A stretch of DNA of 64,000 nt from assembly GCA_029204225.1 (NCBI GenBank), contig MU831992.1:1-64000 (forward strand), written 5' to 3'. The position numbers and the translations under genes are program-made. Below, one piece after another: positions 35,246 to 45,766 of the stretch. This DNA is from Diphasiastrum complanatum. Taxonomy: Eukaryota > Streptophyta > Lycopodiopsida > Lycopodiales > Lycopodiaceae. Below the pieces are notes generated by a model, which saw nothing but the letters and a program-made list of their open reading frames with translations, ran no database searches and was not told the DNA's origin. How positions within the stretch are numbered: the stretch's first letter is position 1; every line of letters begins with the position of its first letter.

Positions 35246-36110
35246 TGTTAAAATTGGCAAAAGCTAACTTGGTTAAATCTTGTAAATACCATAATGACTT
35301 GTACCTATCATCATTAGACATGTGTGGAGCCTGTTCCCACGTGTGAAATCTATGCCTAAGTCATTTAGATAGATCATAAATGTTGTACATATCATTTAAA
35401 TTGGAAACTAGTGGCTAAATTGGCCAAAAACTAGTTTAGTAGTATTATGACACTTGGCACCATTCTAGTGGTAGAAAATGCTATATCACATGGGTAGGAG
35501 TGGTCTCCCACGTGTGAAATATCATATAGAAAGTTCAGATCCATTGTATATAGATTTCATACATGTCAAAAGTCAAATCTCCTAGATTGTAGGACCTATC
35601 TCCTAATTTGTAGGAATCTAGAAGGTCAACACTAGCCACCAATGATGATGTGGCAAATTAATGGAATCTTAGCCAAAGTGGATATGGATAAGCACTATGA
35701 CCTGTCTCACACGTGCTGGAAGTGTCTTAGAGAGAGAGTATGATGATTTTTGTATTTAATCCATGATGGATCCACTTTGAGAAATCAATGAGGCAAGATC
35801 TTGGTTTTGGAGGCATATCTTGAGTATTCTCATATTTGTGTTGTGATTTTATGGTTCTATTGCTTTCTAACACTTGTGTACTTCACTCTCTGCTGTAATT
35901 CCGTACAGGTACTGTTCTTCACACGTGTGAAGGCAGTAGGTCTCAAGTTTAATCATTTGCTTGTTGTTCTTGCTAGATTTTTGATGGGGAATTGATCTAA
36001 TTCTAGATCTAATCATTGGTTGATTAGTAGATCATGTAATCTAGCTTCCAAAACCTCTTGAGGATCTGATGTAGATCCATTCTTGGTCTTTATTTCTCTG
36101 AAATTTCACA
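35246..36110 (+). repeat. 3' LTR of the young element
   Basis: Preceded by polypurine tract TTTTGAGGAGGAG; reads the same as the 5' LTR throughout (constant offset of 4845 bp). Confidence 0.93.
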
Positions 36111-37610
36111 GATCAGTGTGCAATGGTGAGCCCGTTTGTGGTTCCCGTTCGATGTCAACCGGAGGTTCTGTGAGATTGTTTCATTCTTGCTCGTTTTCCT
36201 CCTCTTGTGCTTTTTGTACCCAGTGTCTTATTTTATAATATTGTCTTCTCTCTTCCCTCACATTTGGATATGGTACTGAAGTTGAGGGTTGGTCGTCAGT
36301 GACCAATGGTGGTCGTGAGGGAGCCACTTCCTTCCTCTTCTGTGCTCGCGTAACAGCTAACACAGGAGTGTGGTCATGTCAACCTTTCGATGGAATCCCT
36401 GCTGGAGCTGCTGATTGCTATATGGCAATGAGATTAAGAGGTGCACTGGTTCCAGGTTTAAATGGACAATTCTTTAAACAATGTCCATAACCGCAATCTC
36501 GGCAGGAGGTTGTATATTGTCCTTTGTAGAGACATTCTGCAATTCTGTGTCCCTCGCTGCACCCGTAGCAGTTGTAATTTCTTCCACCTTGATGTTGAGT
36601 TTGACCTGCATAGGCCGAAACATATTCATTTATGGCAGGATCCATAAATGGTTCATCTGGTCCGTACCACTGCTGCTGCTCAAGTTGAGGTGGCATTTGC
36701 AATTTTTGTTCTGCTGCTGTCAGGTTTACATGGGCCACTTGTTGATTGGCTGGCCCTGGTGGAGCAGGTAAGGCCATGCGTTGTGGTTGATTGGGTGCGC
36801 CGTACCTTGGTGCCGCGTTAGGTGCCCCTTGATGATAAGGATAGGAAGTCTGATAAGGACTTCTCTTCTGTTGAATAACCATGGGATTAAACGGGCAAAA
36901 TGACGTATCGTGCGATGTTGCATTGCACAGATGGCAGAATCTATGTGTTAGTCTCAGATTTTGTTTTAGGACTGGACACTCGTTCGTTGTATGGTTTTGC
37001 GTGCATACTAAACACCATACATTTTCTCGTCGAGGATACTACAATTGGGTTGGTTCCGGTTGATGTGGAGTTACTGCTACAGTTCTTTGTAAGGCCTTCA
37101 GTTTCTGGTCAAACTGCGCCGTAAGTTGCTCCATCTGCTGGTTGTGTAATTTTGTCATTTGCTCCAACAGCAGTTTTGTGGATAGAGCAGATGCGTTTGA
37201 TGATGATGATGCAATCGAGGGAGTAGGAGTGTGGGTGGAAGGATATTCGTCGTCAGATCCGTCATTCTCTTCCCTGATGGCATCTTCCATAGCTTCTTGC
37301 AGAGTAGCGTACTGCTCCCGTCTTTTCAGTTCTCTTCTGATGCTTTGTGGTAATCCGGCTAGGAACCACATGATCACCGCATGATCGGGAGTTAGGGCTG
37401 CACTGCACTCGGATCGTAGATGTTTGACCCATTCAATATAGTCCCGGACCCTTTCTCGTTTTCCCATCTTGACTTTGCTTAGCAGGAGAAACGGGTCTTC
37501 TAGGAACTTTCTTGGTTTAAAGCGCGTAGTGAGAGCCGCTTTAACCGCTTTCTAGGTGGATTTCTCTTCCTCTGACAGGTTGAAAAATCCACACCTCTAG
37601 GAATTCATGG
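36111..37610 (-). pseudogene. Ty3/gypsy gag with two zinc knuckles
   Basis: Minus strand from about 37600: AALTTRFKPRKFLEDPFLLL, KRERVRDYIEWVKHLRSE and IMWFLAGLPQSIRRELKRR (gag core); an acidic/Ser-rich spacer; EQMTKLHNQQMEQLTAQFDQ (helical); then after frame changes a Pro/Gln-rich part and the knuckles CYGCSEGHRIAEC and CRDCGYGHCLKNC (36882-36418). 36363-36181 is a charged tail. The reading is cut at 36111 by the young element and resumes at 30400. Stops at several places mean no function. It is a different gypsy family from the gag at 22510-23279. Confidence 0.8.
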
Positions 37611-39145
37611 TGCACCGCTCCATTTACAGATTCTAATTATAAGTTACAAATATTTGTACAATTGACGGTTCATTGTGACGATTCGAAGTCAGTCGCTTCG
37701 TAGTCCAAGTGTCATTTCATTCCAGGAGGTCATGTCTTTAAGTAAAAGGCAGGTCCTTAAACAATTATATCCAGAAAATGTAGGCCTCTTTAAAATATAT
37801 AGTTGTCTAGCGCATTTCCTCATTTCTAAGTATAAAATTTTTGAATAACTATACAAATATGTGGTAGTACACATATGCTTTAGGTTCTCAAAACAAAATA
37901 TTAGTGTTGAATTTCTTTCTCGATTGTACTACTTGAAGCATAGTCTACTACAGAAAAAGTTGTTCAAGATGGTGTAAAAACCAAATAACTAAACACGTAG
38001 AATCATTACATATTAACCTATTTGAAGCCTAAATATATTTTCAATTTTCTCTTCTGATCTTGAAATGAGCCTCTGTGCTGCAAATAGCCGATTCCAATAT
38101 CCTCCACGGTCTAAGCAAAAAATTGCAAGCCATTCTTTGGGCTGGGTAATGTTTTGATTACAAGTTACATCAACGTATTATCCATTCTGCAAGATTTAGT
38201 ATGGGCTTGTTTTGGACAATTTGTAGTGTCAATTCTTATGGAGTTAGCCTTGGAGTCCATATCACCCTCGTCACTACACTTGAAAAAAGCCATTTGCAAC
38301 ACCACCGACTAGCCACACAGGTAAAGAAAAGCAATGAAGCCAGCCACAATAGTGTTGCACCACAACAAGCAGAAGACAACAGAACTTGTAGCAACAACAA
38401 GAAGGCATCACTAGAAGCCAAACATCTAAAGTGCATAAAACTGCCCACAGATCCATGAATAAATAAGCCAACTAACTACAAGGAGGAGAGTGGGACCAAA
38501 AAAGCAAGAGCAAAGGCAACAAGAACGTAGGAAATGAACTATTGCACGTGAAAAAAGCAGATCCAAAGTGGATCTAGAAAATTTGATCTTTGGCTTGCAC
38601 AAAATTATGAATGGATTCTATGTAAAAAAACACATTTTCTATCTTGCTAGAATAGTGAAATCATGCATAAAAAGTAACTATGGCTACAAATATATCAAGT
38701 ACTGTCCAAATCCATACTTGTAGCCCTGTACTACAATCTATACATTACCATTAACATAGATTAATCAACACCTTCAAGCAAACATAAAAAAAAAGTAACT
38801 ATAGAGCAAAAATTAAAACATGTATAGTTCCAAAACTAACGGCCGAGTAAGGGCTTGTATTTGTTTCAAGAATATTTTAACCAACAAAAAGCAAACAGTG
38901 AAAAATAATCCAAATTTTACAAATACTACAGACCAAAAAAGACTTATACATCATCTAGGGAAACCATCCAAGATAGTGATGTAAATATAGCATGAAGTGC
39001 ATGACACACTACATACTATGTTAAGTACAAGACAATAATATCTATCTAGCATTTACCTGAAACGCATAACATTAATCCATGTTTAAAAAAAAAAAATTGC
39101 GTAACGTGTTAAAAACAACACTTAGTTGATCAATAGAAAATATCG

Positions 39146-39146
<1 letters not shown>

Positions 39147-39187
<41 letters not shown>
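39147..39187. repeat. (GT)n microsatellite
   Basis: About 20 GT units, at the place of the (TG)n(AG)n run in copy 1. Confidence 0.95.
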
Positions 39188-39190
<3 letters not shown>

Positions 39191-39214
39191 TGTTATAGAC
39201 CTGTTAGATGTTGA

Positions 39215-39523
39215 GCACACAAAAGATTTGGAAATCAAACACGCATTTCAAAGGAGTCTATGTGTGGATCGCACCTTAGAAGCACCTAGGCATTTGGCCC
39301 CAATGCGCTGACAGCCACACGTTTTTTTGCCGTGCAGGCAGAAAATCGGTGCCCGTCTCGCCAGTGCTCATGGGACAGCGATGGGACATTATTATTCCTG
39401 GGCACCTATTCACTCGGGCAACAGCGGGGCAAAATTTGCACCACATTTTGCACTGGCCGGCGGGCCAAAGCCCAAGCTCGTGCTCTAACACCCCGGCGCC
39501 CGCAGGGGGGGGGGGGGTGTGTG

Positions 39524-39572
<49 letters not shown>

Positions 39573-39595
39573 CACACACACACACTCTTATTAGA
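39215..39595. other. GC-rich insert present only in duplication copy 2
   Basis: About 380 bp between two versions of the text TGAGCACACA..AAAGATTTGGAAAT. The interior (39260-39500) is markedly richer in GC than the surroundings (GGCCGGCGGGCCAAAGCCC) and ends in a run of about 14 G (39505-39518) followed by (GT)n, (GA)n and (CA)n. Copy 1 has only one version of the flanking text and none of the insert. I recognise no gene or element. Confidence 0.6.
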
Positions 39596-39980
39596 TGTGA
39601 TTGAGCACACATTAAAGATTTGGAAATGAAGGTAAATAATTTAGGACTCACTTTGAAAACAAGGTACTATTTCCCAAACGAAGGGCTAAAAATTAATTGT
39701 TGGGTAGGGAAAGTAGTGTGACAAAGTAAACCACATGAATGAAAGTTAAATCTTACAATAAAGTTGGTCCAGTGTAACATCAGCAAAAAACCTCAAAAGC
39801 AAAAATGGAGAGAAAATGGGGTCAGAGACTTGTATTGTCTTCAAAAGACCAATAAGAATACACTCATGAGTTATCATCCTTGGCCATCATTGTGAAGTTA
39901 AAAGTGTGACAACCAAGGCTGCCAAAAAACTCCCAAATCAAGCCTTCTGCCTGTCCAAATAAGCTTTTCTCAACTTATCA

Positions 39981-42900
39981 TCACCAATAATCTCCACAGG
40001 AACAGAAGCCATCCTTAAAATGGTGGTATCTGTTTGCATCCATCACACTGATGTCACGCCCAACAATTTTTGAGATGATCTTTGTGGCATTGTGACAGTC
40101 AAAGCAGACCCGAAGATTTTTTTTGATGCGAATAGGTGTCCCAAAAGGCGTGTTGATGAGCCCAAAAGCAATGGCCTGCTTCTCACTATGTCCACACAAA
40201 GCATTCTCCTCCACATCATCCAGCACAAAGCTTAAATTAGGTTTATACCCTGCCTTCTTCATCAACCCCACCAATCTATCCAGTTCAGCCTGAATCTCCT
40301 TGCTTTGTGGATGAGTTGCATCACCTACAACAAAGGCATGCAGTTGGTTATCAACTTCGATCCAGCTGCACCCAGGCATTTTTTTCACACCTGCCTCCTT
40401 CATTTCATTTCTGATCTTTGCTAACTCATCCTTCTTACCTGCAGCTGCATAGATGTTTGATAGCAGCACATAAGGAGCAGCATTTTTTGGTTCCAGCTTC
40501 ACGACACGATCAAAGGCACGTCTTCCTATCTCCACGTGACCATGGTTTCTAGCAGCACCAAGCAAAGTCATCCAAACCACACTATCTGGCTGAATTGGCA
40601 TTTTGTTGATAAAGAGCTCAGCATAGGCCAAGTACCCTGCACGCCCTAGAAGATCAACCATACATGCATAGTGTTCCTTGGTTGGTGTGACACCATGATT
40701 TTTACACATGGAATCAAAGACATAACGACCTTGATCTACTAGGCCAGAATGGGCACATGCAGAGAGAACACTAATATATGTGACCTCGCCCGGTTTCGTG
40801 CCTTCCCCCTGCATTTGCTCAAACAGAGCAAGGGCCTCCTGGGCAAGCCCATTCTGTGCATATCCTGCGATCATCGCATTCCATGAAACCACATCTCGTT
40901 CACTCATGTTCTCGAACAGCTCACGGGCGTCCTCTGTGCACCCGCATTTTGCATACATGTCAACAAGGGTGTTCCCTACAACCACATCCGACTGAAAGCC
41001 TCTTTTTATGATCTCGAAGTGGAGCTGTTTGCCCTGTTCCAGGGCTGCTAGGTTGGCACATGCTTTTAGGAGAAGAACAAACGTGACATTGTTTGGCTGC
41101 ATGCCTTCCTGTTTCATTTGCTCATACAGAGCAAGGGCCTCCTTGCCAAGCCCATTCTGTGCATATCCCGCAATCATAGCATTCCATGAAACCACATCTC
41201 GTTCACTCATGTTGTCGAACAGCTCATGGGCATCCTCCGTGCACCCGCATTTTGCATACATGTCAACAAGGGTGTTCCCTACAACCACATCCGACTGAAA
41301 GCCTCTTTTCATGATCTCGGAGTGGAGCTGTTTGCCCTGTTCCAGGTCCGCTAGGCTGGCACATGCTTTTAGGAGAAGAACAAACGTGACATTGTTTGGC
41401 TGCATGCCTTCCTGTTTCATTTGCTCATACAGAGCAAGGGCCTCCTTGCCAAGCCCATTCTGTGCATATCCTGCAATCATCGCAGTCCATGAAACCACAT
41501 TTCGTTCACTCATGTTGTCAAACAGTTCACGGGCATCCTCTGTGCACCCGCATTTTGCATACATGTTAAGAAGGGTGCTTCCCACAATCACATCCGACTG
41601 AAAGCCTCTTTTTATGATGTCGGAGTGGAGCTGTCTGCCCTGTTCCAGGGCTGCTAGGCTGGCACATGCTTTTAGGAGAAGAACAAACGTGACATTGTCT
41701 GGCTGCACGCCTTCCTGTTTCATTTGCTCATACAGAGCAAGGGCCTCCTTGCCAAGCCCATTCTGTGCATATCCCGCAATCATCGCAATCCATGAAACCG
41801 CATCTCGTTCATTCATGTTGTCGAACAGCTCACGGGCGTCCTCTGTGCACCCGCATTTTGCATACATGTCAACAAGGGTGTTCCCTACAACCACATCCGA
41901 CTGAAAGCCTCTTTTTATGATCTCGGAGTGGAGCTGTTTGCCCTGTTCCAGGGCCGCTAGGCTGGCACATGCTTTTAGGAGAAGAACAAACGTGACATTG
42001 TTTGGCTGCATGCCTTCCTGTTTCATTTGCTCATACAGAGCAAGGGCCTCCTTGCCAAGACCATTCTGTGCATATCCCGCAATCATCGCATTCCATGAAA
42101 CCACATTTCGTTCACTCATGTTGTCAAACAGTTCACGGGCATCCTCTGTGCACCCGCATTTTGCATACATGTTAACAAGGGTGCTTCCCACAATCACATC
42201 CGACTGAAAGCCTCTTTTTATGATGTCGGAGTGGAGCTGCCTGCCCTGTTCTAGGCCTGCTAGGCTGGCACATGCTTTTAAGACAACAACGAACAGAACC
42301 TTGTCTGGTGCTAAGCCTGTCTCTTGCATTTGCTGAAATAAATTAATAGCCTCCTCAACTTCTCCACTATCAGCATATGCTGAGATGATAGCAGTCCACG
42401 AATACACATTGTGTTGAGGCATGTTGCTGAATACTTTGTGTGCATGAAGCATACTACCGCATTTGGAGTACATGTGAACAAGGGTGTTTGCTAAGAAAAT
42501 ATTTGAATCAAGTACACTTTGGACTATAAGGGCATGCACTTGCTTGCCCTCCGCCAGGGCCTTCCTTCTGGAACACCCCTTCAAAAGGCAAACATAGGCG
42601 TGAATTGGAGGTTTAGTAGTTTGCTGGACCGTAAGCTCCAACATATGTAGGGCCTCTTTCAAGCGTCCCTCCTCACAGAGTTTGCTCAGCTTATCACGAT
42701 TGCAAAAGGAGTCGGGCACCCTGTATGATTCATATAATGATAAAGAAATATGAACAAGTATCAATTTTGAAAGAGCAAGAAAAAGGAGGACATGTGGTAA
42801 TCTCACACCCGCACACTTGAGATTAAAACCATACCGTGATCTCAATCCAGCACCAGATTGTATATGACCCAATGTCATAGAAGCCATCTTTTCTTTTACC

Positions 42901-43675
42901 CAGGAGGGATTCAGCCAACCATCAACCCATAGGCCCTCAAGCGTCCTCTTATGTTTAAAGTCAGGGTGCTTTGGACTTTTCTGCATAAATTATACAGATC
43001 ACAGTCAAAGCTTCAACTTAAGGAAAACGACTACACTAACCAATCGGCTTCATACCCATAATATCATAGCAACAATAAAATTCAAGTAAGAGGTGATTAG
43101 CCAAAGCAAGTGCAGCCTAAAATGAGGCGCACCTTAGTCAATCTATTGTCCCACCACTGCGATGGATTTGAAAAAAACTCCTGCCAGAGCTGCTCCATTC
43201 TGACCAGTCTGCCTGCATGCCCTAAGGGTAAACCAGAATGCATCAGAAACATGATTAAGGATTGTCAATGTGGATTTAAGCATTTGTACAAATTCATGTC
43301 CCCCTCAGCCAGCCACGGAGTGCTGGCGGCTTAAAAAGAACATGACAGAAATAATAAGCATACCCGAGCCCTGAGGTGTTGAAAAAGCGGATGCGGATGG
43401 CTTCCGTTGTTGAAATTGTAGCATGACAGGTAGCCTGGCACGAACCCAATGAGGATTGAACCGATTGTTGTTGATCCATAGTGCCTCCTTTCTGGTGACG
43501 TCCATCTGAGGACGACCTCTGGAAGGAGGAAGAGGGAGCGAAGCAGAAGGAGACGAGAGAGCGTATTCATTTGTGGGTCTGATGATGAGGCGAGGAGGGC
43601 CAAAAAGGAGTAGAGATCGATGAGGAGGAGGAGAAGAACGATCGGCAGAGAGGAACAAGAAGAAGAGGCTGCCAT
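39981..43675 (-). CDS. PLS-class PPR-DYW RNA-editing protein, intact copy
   Basis: Family role: binds an organellar transcript and deaminates a chosen C to U. Exon 2 (42980-39981) is open for 999 codons. From the N-terminus: helical lead-in; L-S-P repeats; five nearly identical 101-residue L-S-P modules (303 bp period); the last P motif; L2/S2, E1 and E2 region; PGCSWIEV box; DYW deaminase with [11 protein letters not shown] (HxE), [13 protein letters not shown] (CxxC type) and terminal GFCSCGDYW. All zinc and catalytic residues are present. Two starts are possible: ATG 42986 (unspliced, MQKSPKHP), or ATG 43675 in an upstream exon (104 codons, MAASSSCSS..., Leu/Ser/Arg-rich) joined in phase 0 by a 383 bp intron (42981-43363). 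Organelle targeting is expected for the family but not demonstrated. Downstream is a noncoding flank; upstream a LINE fragment. Confidence 0.85.
42981..43363 (-). other. Predicted intron of the intact PPR gene (383 bp)
   Basis: Donor CTCGG|GTATGC after 43364 and acceptor TTTATGCAG|AAAAG before 42980, both phase 0 relative to frames 43675-43331 and 42986-39981. Length equals that of copy 1. Confidence 0.6.
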
Positions 43676-43984
43676 GACGACGATCGTCGTCGTTGGGGAT
43701 GAAACAAAGGCCTACTTCTCCTCCTCCTCCGCCTCGTCCTGTTAACGTTGTTCTTGTTGTCGTCATTGCCATGGCGTGCTCTTACTGTTGCTGCTCCTCG
43801 CACATCAAATATAATATTTGGAGATGGCAGCAGTGCTGCTCCGAGCTCTCCTCCATTCCTTTCATGAAGTATCTCGCATCCCATACCATTAATGCTTTTA
43901 GTCCTACCCTCATTCCCTTATCTCATTAATCATCTCATTATTTAATCATTTTAATCTCTTTTTCTTTTAAAAACTTAAAGATAT

Positions 43985-44780
43985 TATTATATGTTTACAA
44001 ATATATAAGTCCAAAAAGATCGCAACTGTGAGGCCAAGTTATTCAAGAATCTAGAAGGACGCCTATACAGCTTATAGCTTATATAGGCAAGGACTTTAGC
44101 ACACCATGCACAAAGGTGGTCCAAACATATTAACTAGTGTGCATAAAGAAGTAGCCAAGTGAAGATGAGTCGTACGCAAGAGAGGGGAAGCAGTGCCCTC
44201 GAAAATATGTTGATTCTTTGCCGTCCAAATCTTCCAAAGTGCTGCTAACTTGCACAAATGCTAGAGAGTAAGAGTAGAGCGATCTGGTATGTGAGAGTCA
44301 CCTAGCAAAATGGTGTTAATACCTAGAGAAAAGGTGAAACCCCAATGACGAAGCAATTGGGCAAGCTCAGACCATAAGTCCCACCGATAGTAAAAGAACA
44401 GGTGCTCAACTGTTTCTTCTTTCAATTGGCAAAAAGGGCAAAGACGGTCATAAAAAAAAAGGCCATTTAAATAGCAAGGGAAGGGATTTAGTAAGAATGC
44501 GGTACACAAGGTATCTAAGCTTTCCAACAGGGAGGGAATGGGAATACGAAGTCTCTTGCGCCAACAAGACTTGGAATGTGAGATCGTTCAGAGGGAGTAT
44601 TAAAAATGAGGAAAAAGAGAAAAATATTGATGATAGTTCAAGGCGCTGTAGCTGGGAAGAAAGCCATCCCAACCATGAAGAGAGGGCGAGATATGAAGAG
44701 GGATTTTTGACGAGGGGGCAAAGAAGAGGAGAGCATGGATGGAGGAGGCAAGAATCTACATCAATCAATCTTTGCACATA
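43985..44780 (-). pseudogene. LINE reverse transcriptase C-terminal end (zf-RVT)
   Basis: The minus-strand reading about 44480-44300 gives FYDRLCPFCQLKEETVEHLF and WDLWSELAQLLRHWGF, the zinc-ribbon (CPxC..EExxxHLFFxC) after the RT of plant L1-like LINEs; the last cysteine is replaced by Y. Near 44240-44180, in another frame, ALWKIWTAKNQHIFEG matches the conserved 'WxxWKxRNxxIFE' tail. An upstream frame (44777-44448) overlaps. RT core and endonuclease are missing, as in 5'-truncated LINE copies. The 3' tail is also found at 7600-7795. Confidence 0.7.
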
Positions 44781-45419
44781 AGTTCAATAATTAGCTGAAA
44801 GCAAATAAATTCAATACTAGTATGCACTTGAAAGTAAATAATAATAATATTCAATCGGCATAGCACGTTGATGATAACATTAGAACACATTTATTCTTTA
44901 TATTCAAATTTGATAAATGAATCGTTTTTTTAATTTGGATATTGTGTGTCTACGCTTTGTTCTAGTCTTTGCAATACAATCAATAATGAACAATATGAGC
45001 AAATATTTACAATGTCTATTAAGTGAAACAATGATTATAGTTTTTTTCTTTTTACAATTTTACCTTTAAATAAACATGTGATTACAATACATCATTGCTA
45101 CTTGTACTTGACCTTATTGATATAGAAATATAAACAACATTAAACCGATTGATTTTATTAAAAATTATCTGATTTTTGAAAGACTTATACAACATAATAT
45201 GATTAATTTTAATCAAATTTTGATGTTTGTCATAAAAAACAAGAAAGTATATCAATTGCAAATCTAATATTGATATTAACTAGGGAGACAGAAAGAGAGA
45301 AGACTTGGTGTTTGGGTGTGTGTGTGCAGGAGGGAGAATTTGTAGTAGGGGATTCATGGAAAAGGGAAGAGAGAGATAGAAACAGAGATGTTGAATGAAA
45401 AAAAGAGATATGTGAAGAA
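44781..45419. other. Intergenic AT-rich DNA
   Basis: No gene or repeat recognised. A purine-rich stretch (45280-45420) has no clear repeat unit. Confidence 0.5.
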
Positions 45420-45766
45420 CTCAACATTAAGGATGTCAAAGTGCAAGTGAGGCATGGAATTCCTTGAAGAAACTCTTTGAATCAAAGTCCACATCTAGGC
45501 TATTGACCCTAAGGAGGCAAATATTTTCTAGTAGACAAAGAGAGAGAGAAAGTGCTCATGCATTTGTCTTGAGGGTTAAGTCCTTAAGTGATGATCTACC
45601 ATGCATTGATGAAAGCATAAAAGATGGTGAAATAGTCCAAGTTATGTTGAATGGTTTGCTAGATGAACATGCTAACCTTGTGCAAAGTTTCGTCATTCAA
45701 AGAATCTTGCCAAGTGTGGTTGACTTGCAAGAAATCTTATTGGTTGAAGAATATGAATATAAGTAG
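45420..45766 (+). pseudogene. Copia gag (UBN2-type) fragment
   Basis: KLFESKSTSRLLTLRRQIFS, RESAHAFVLRVKSLSDDLPC, IVQVMLNGLLDEHANLVQSF and LQEILLVEEYEYK align with the gag of the copia element at 61796-59208 (ALKNQIYRSYQKKGESAHTF, LILNGLSFKFDNLVQGY). It is cut at 45766, where minus-strand integrase text of another copia begins. Confidence 0.75.

Larger units (their letters stand above)
30401..36110 (+). mobile_element. Young non-autonomous LTR retrotransposon (5.7 kb)
   Basis: Complete element: 5' LTR 30401-31265, primer site 31266-31278, 2 kb leader, one long ORF 33113-35128, polypurine tract 35235-35245, 3' LTR 35246-36110. The two 865 bp LTRs appear identical base for base on reading, so insertion is recent. 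The target bases GATC stand at both ends (30397-30400 and 36111-36114). It sits in the gag region of a minus-strand gypsy element. No protease, integrase, RT or RNase H is present, so it must use enzymes in trans. LTR start, primer site and polypurine tract resemble the copia element at 57706-63313. Confidence 0.93.
37871..43905. repeat. Segmental duplication, copy 2 (PPR locus)
   Basis: Same order and orientation as 995-6815. It holds the intact PPR-DYW gene, two more PPR modules and a GC-rich insert in the 3' flank. The region 37871-39970 has no supportable gene; conserved short ORFs (38201-38471) differ in reading from copy 1. Confidence 0.9.

Noticed and set aside
39276-39651. His/Thr- and Val/Cys-repeat ORFs
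   Set aside because: Translation of (GT)n, (CA)n and G runs around the GC-rich insert.
41008-42207. Plus-strand ORFs of 96 codons repeated every 303 bp (also 4444-5037)
   Set aside because: They are antisense to the PPR modules; their regularity is that of the 101-residue repeat, not of real genes.
40846-42280. Regular 303 bp repeats as a possible CRISPR or satellite array
   Set aside because: The unit is a coding multiple of three, lies in a long ORF and encodes PPR motifs.
43110-43334. Plus-strand ORF conserved in both duplication copies (also 5944-6168)
   Set aside because: It lies in the predicted intron of the minus-strand gene. Conservation follows from the recent duplication.
43305-43772. 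Minus-strand ORF MAMTTTRTTL..., also at 6139-6618, as a separate small gene
   Set aside because: It overlaps the proposed exon 1 in another frame and is rich in low-complexity Arg/Gly/Ser. Its phase does not fit the splice to exon 2, whereas the 43675 frame does.
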